From positions 1-13,515 of the forward strand of contig JAGUXG010000118.1 of NCBI GenBank assembly GCA_020061965.1: DNA of 13,515 bases. Direction: 5' to 3'. The translations under genes were made by a program, and so were the position numbers. Below are positions 13,382 through 13,515 of this stretch, piece by piece (within the stretch, counting starts at the first letter, position 1; every line of letters begins with the position of its first letter). Under the pieces are notes generated by a model, which worked only from the letters and a program-made list of their open reading frames with translations, had not been told where the DNA came from and did not search any database. The stretch is from a bacterium (GTDB lineage Bacteria > UBA9089 > UBA9088 > JAGUXG01).

Positions 13382-13515
13382 AAAATCTTTTACTATTCTT
13401 CTAAGACAAAGAGTAAATTTTTGCTAAAGGCTGATTTATTTGGGTATAGCATTAATCCAAAATCGGAAATAGTGAAGATTTGATCGTTTATTTTTCGAAT
13501 CGGAGAATTTGTAAC

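Overview
The window is AT-rich, densely packed DNA from a bacterium with two membranes: it carries a TolC-type outer-membrane channel with a matching membrane-fusion protein. Heavy use of ATA, AGA and AGG codons, GTG starts, overlapping genes and an uncommon gene mix suggest an uncultured or deeply branching lineage. I cannot assign a phylum from the sequence alone.

Layout: (1) At the left, a small XRE-family repressor-like gene (110-439, minus strand) faces away from everything else. The gap between it and the next gene (440-569) holds a near-consensus sigma-70 promoter on the plus strand (TTGACA, 17 nt, TATATT) whose -35 box lies inside an interrupted inverted repeat, a likely operator. (2) Two plus-strand genes follow: a cobalamin-binding-type radical SAM protein and an exported HExxH metallopeptidase whose 3' end may be frame-disrupted. 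(3) At 3189-3362 is a 57-residue, seven-cysteine peptide gene with a strong ribosome binding site. It has the build of a RiPP precursor: acidic leader, an ANA|S junction, a Cys-dense core and an aromatic tail. (4) The biosynthetic genes follow almost without gaps: a SPASM radical SAM maturase with an N-terminal PqqD-like region, an unusual fusion of a signal-peptidase-like (S26) domain with a PqqD-like peptide-binding domain, and three GNAT-fold proteins, the last two being tandem duplicates. (5) Two exporters follow: an ABC-2 ATPase/permease pair, then TolC, a MacA/HlyD-like adaptor, and a split MacB (separate ATPase and FtsX-type permease). From 3447 to 13266 almost every gene overlaps the next, so this is one long operon.

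Working model (inference): the precursor is bound through its leader by PqqD-like domains, crosslinked at cysteines by the SPASM enzyme, possibly modified further by the B12-type radical SAM enzyme and the GNAT proteins, cut from its leader by the S26-PqqD fusion at the ANA|S site, and exported by the two ABC systems. The most distinctive points are the S26-PqqD fusion paired with a signal-peptidase-like AxA site in a leader that is not a secretion signal, and a short unannotated ORF (3379-3426) lying across two mutually exclusive RNA hairpins, one of which hides the maturase ribosome binding site.

The right end (13267-13515) has no gene I can support, only a nested inverted repeat.
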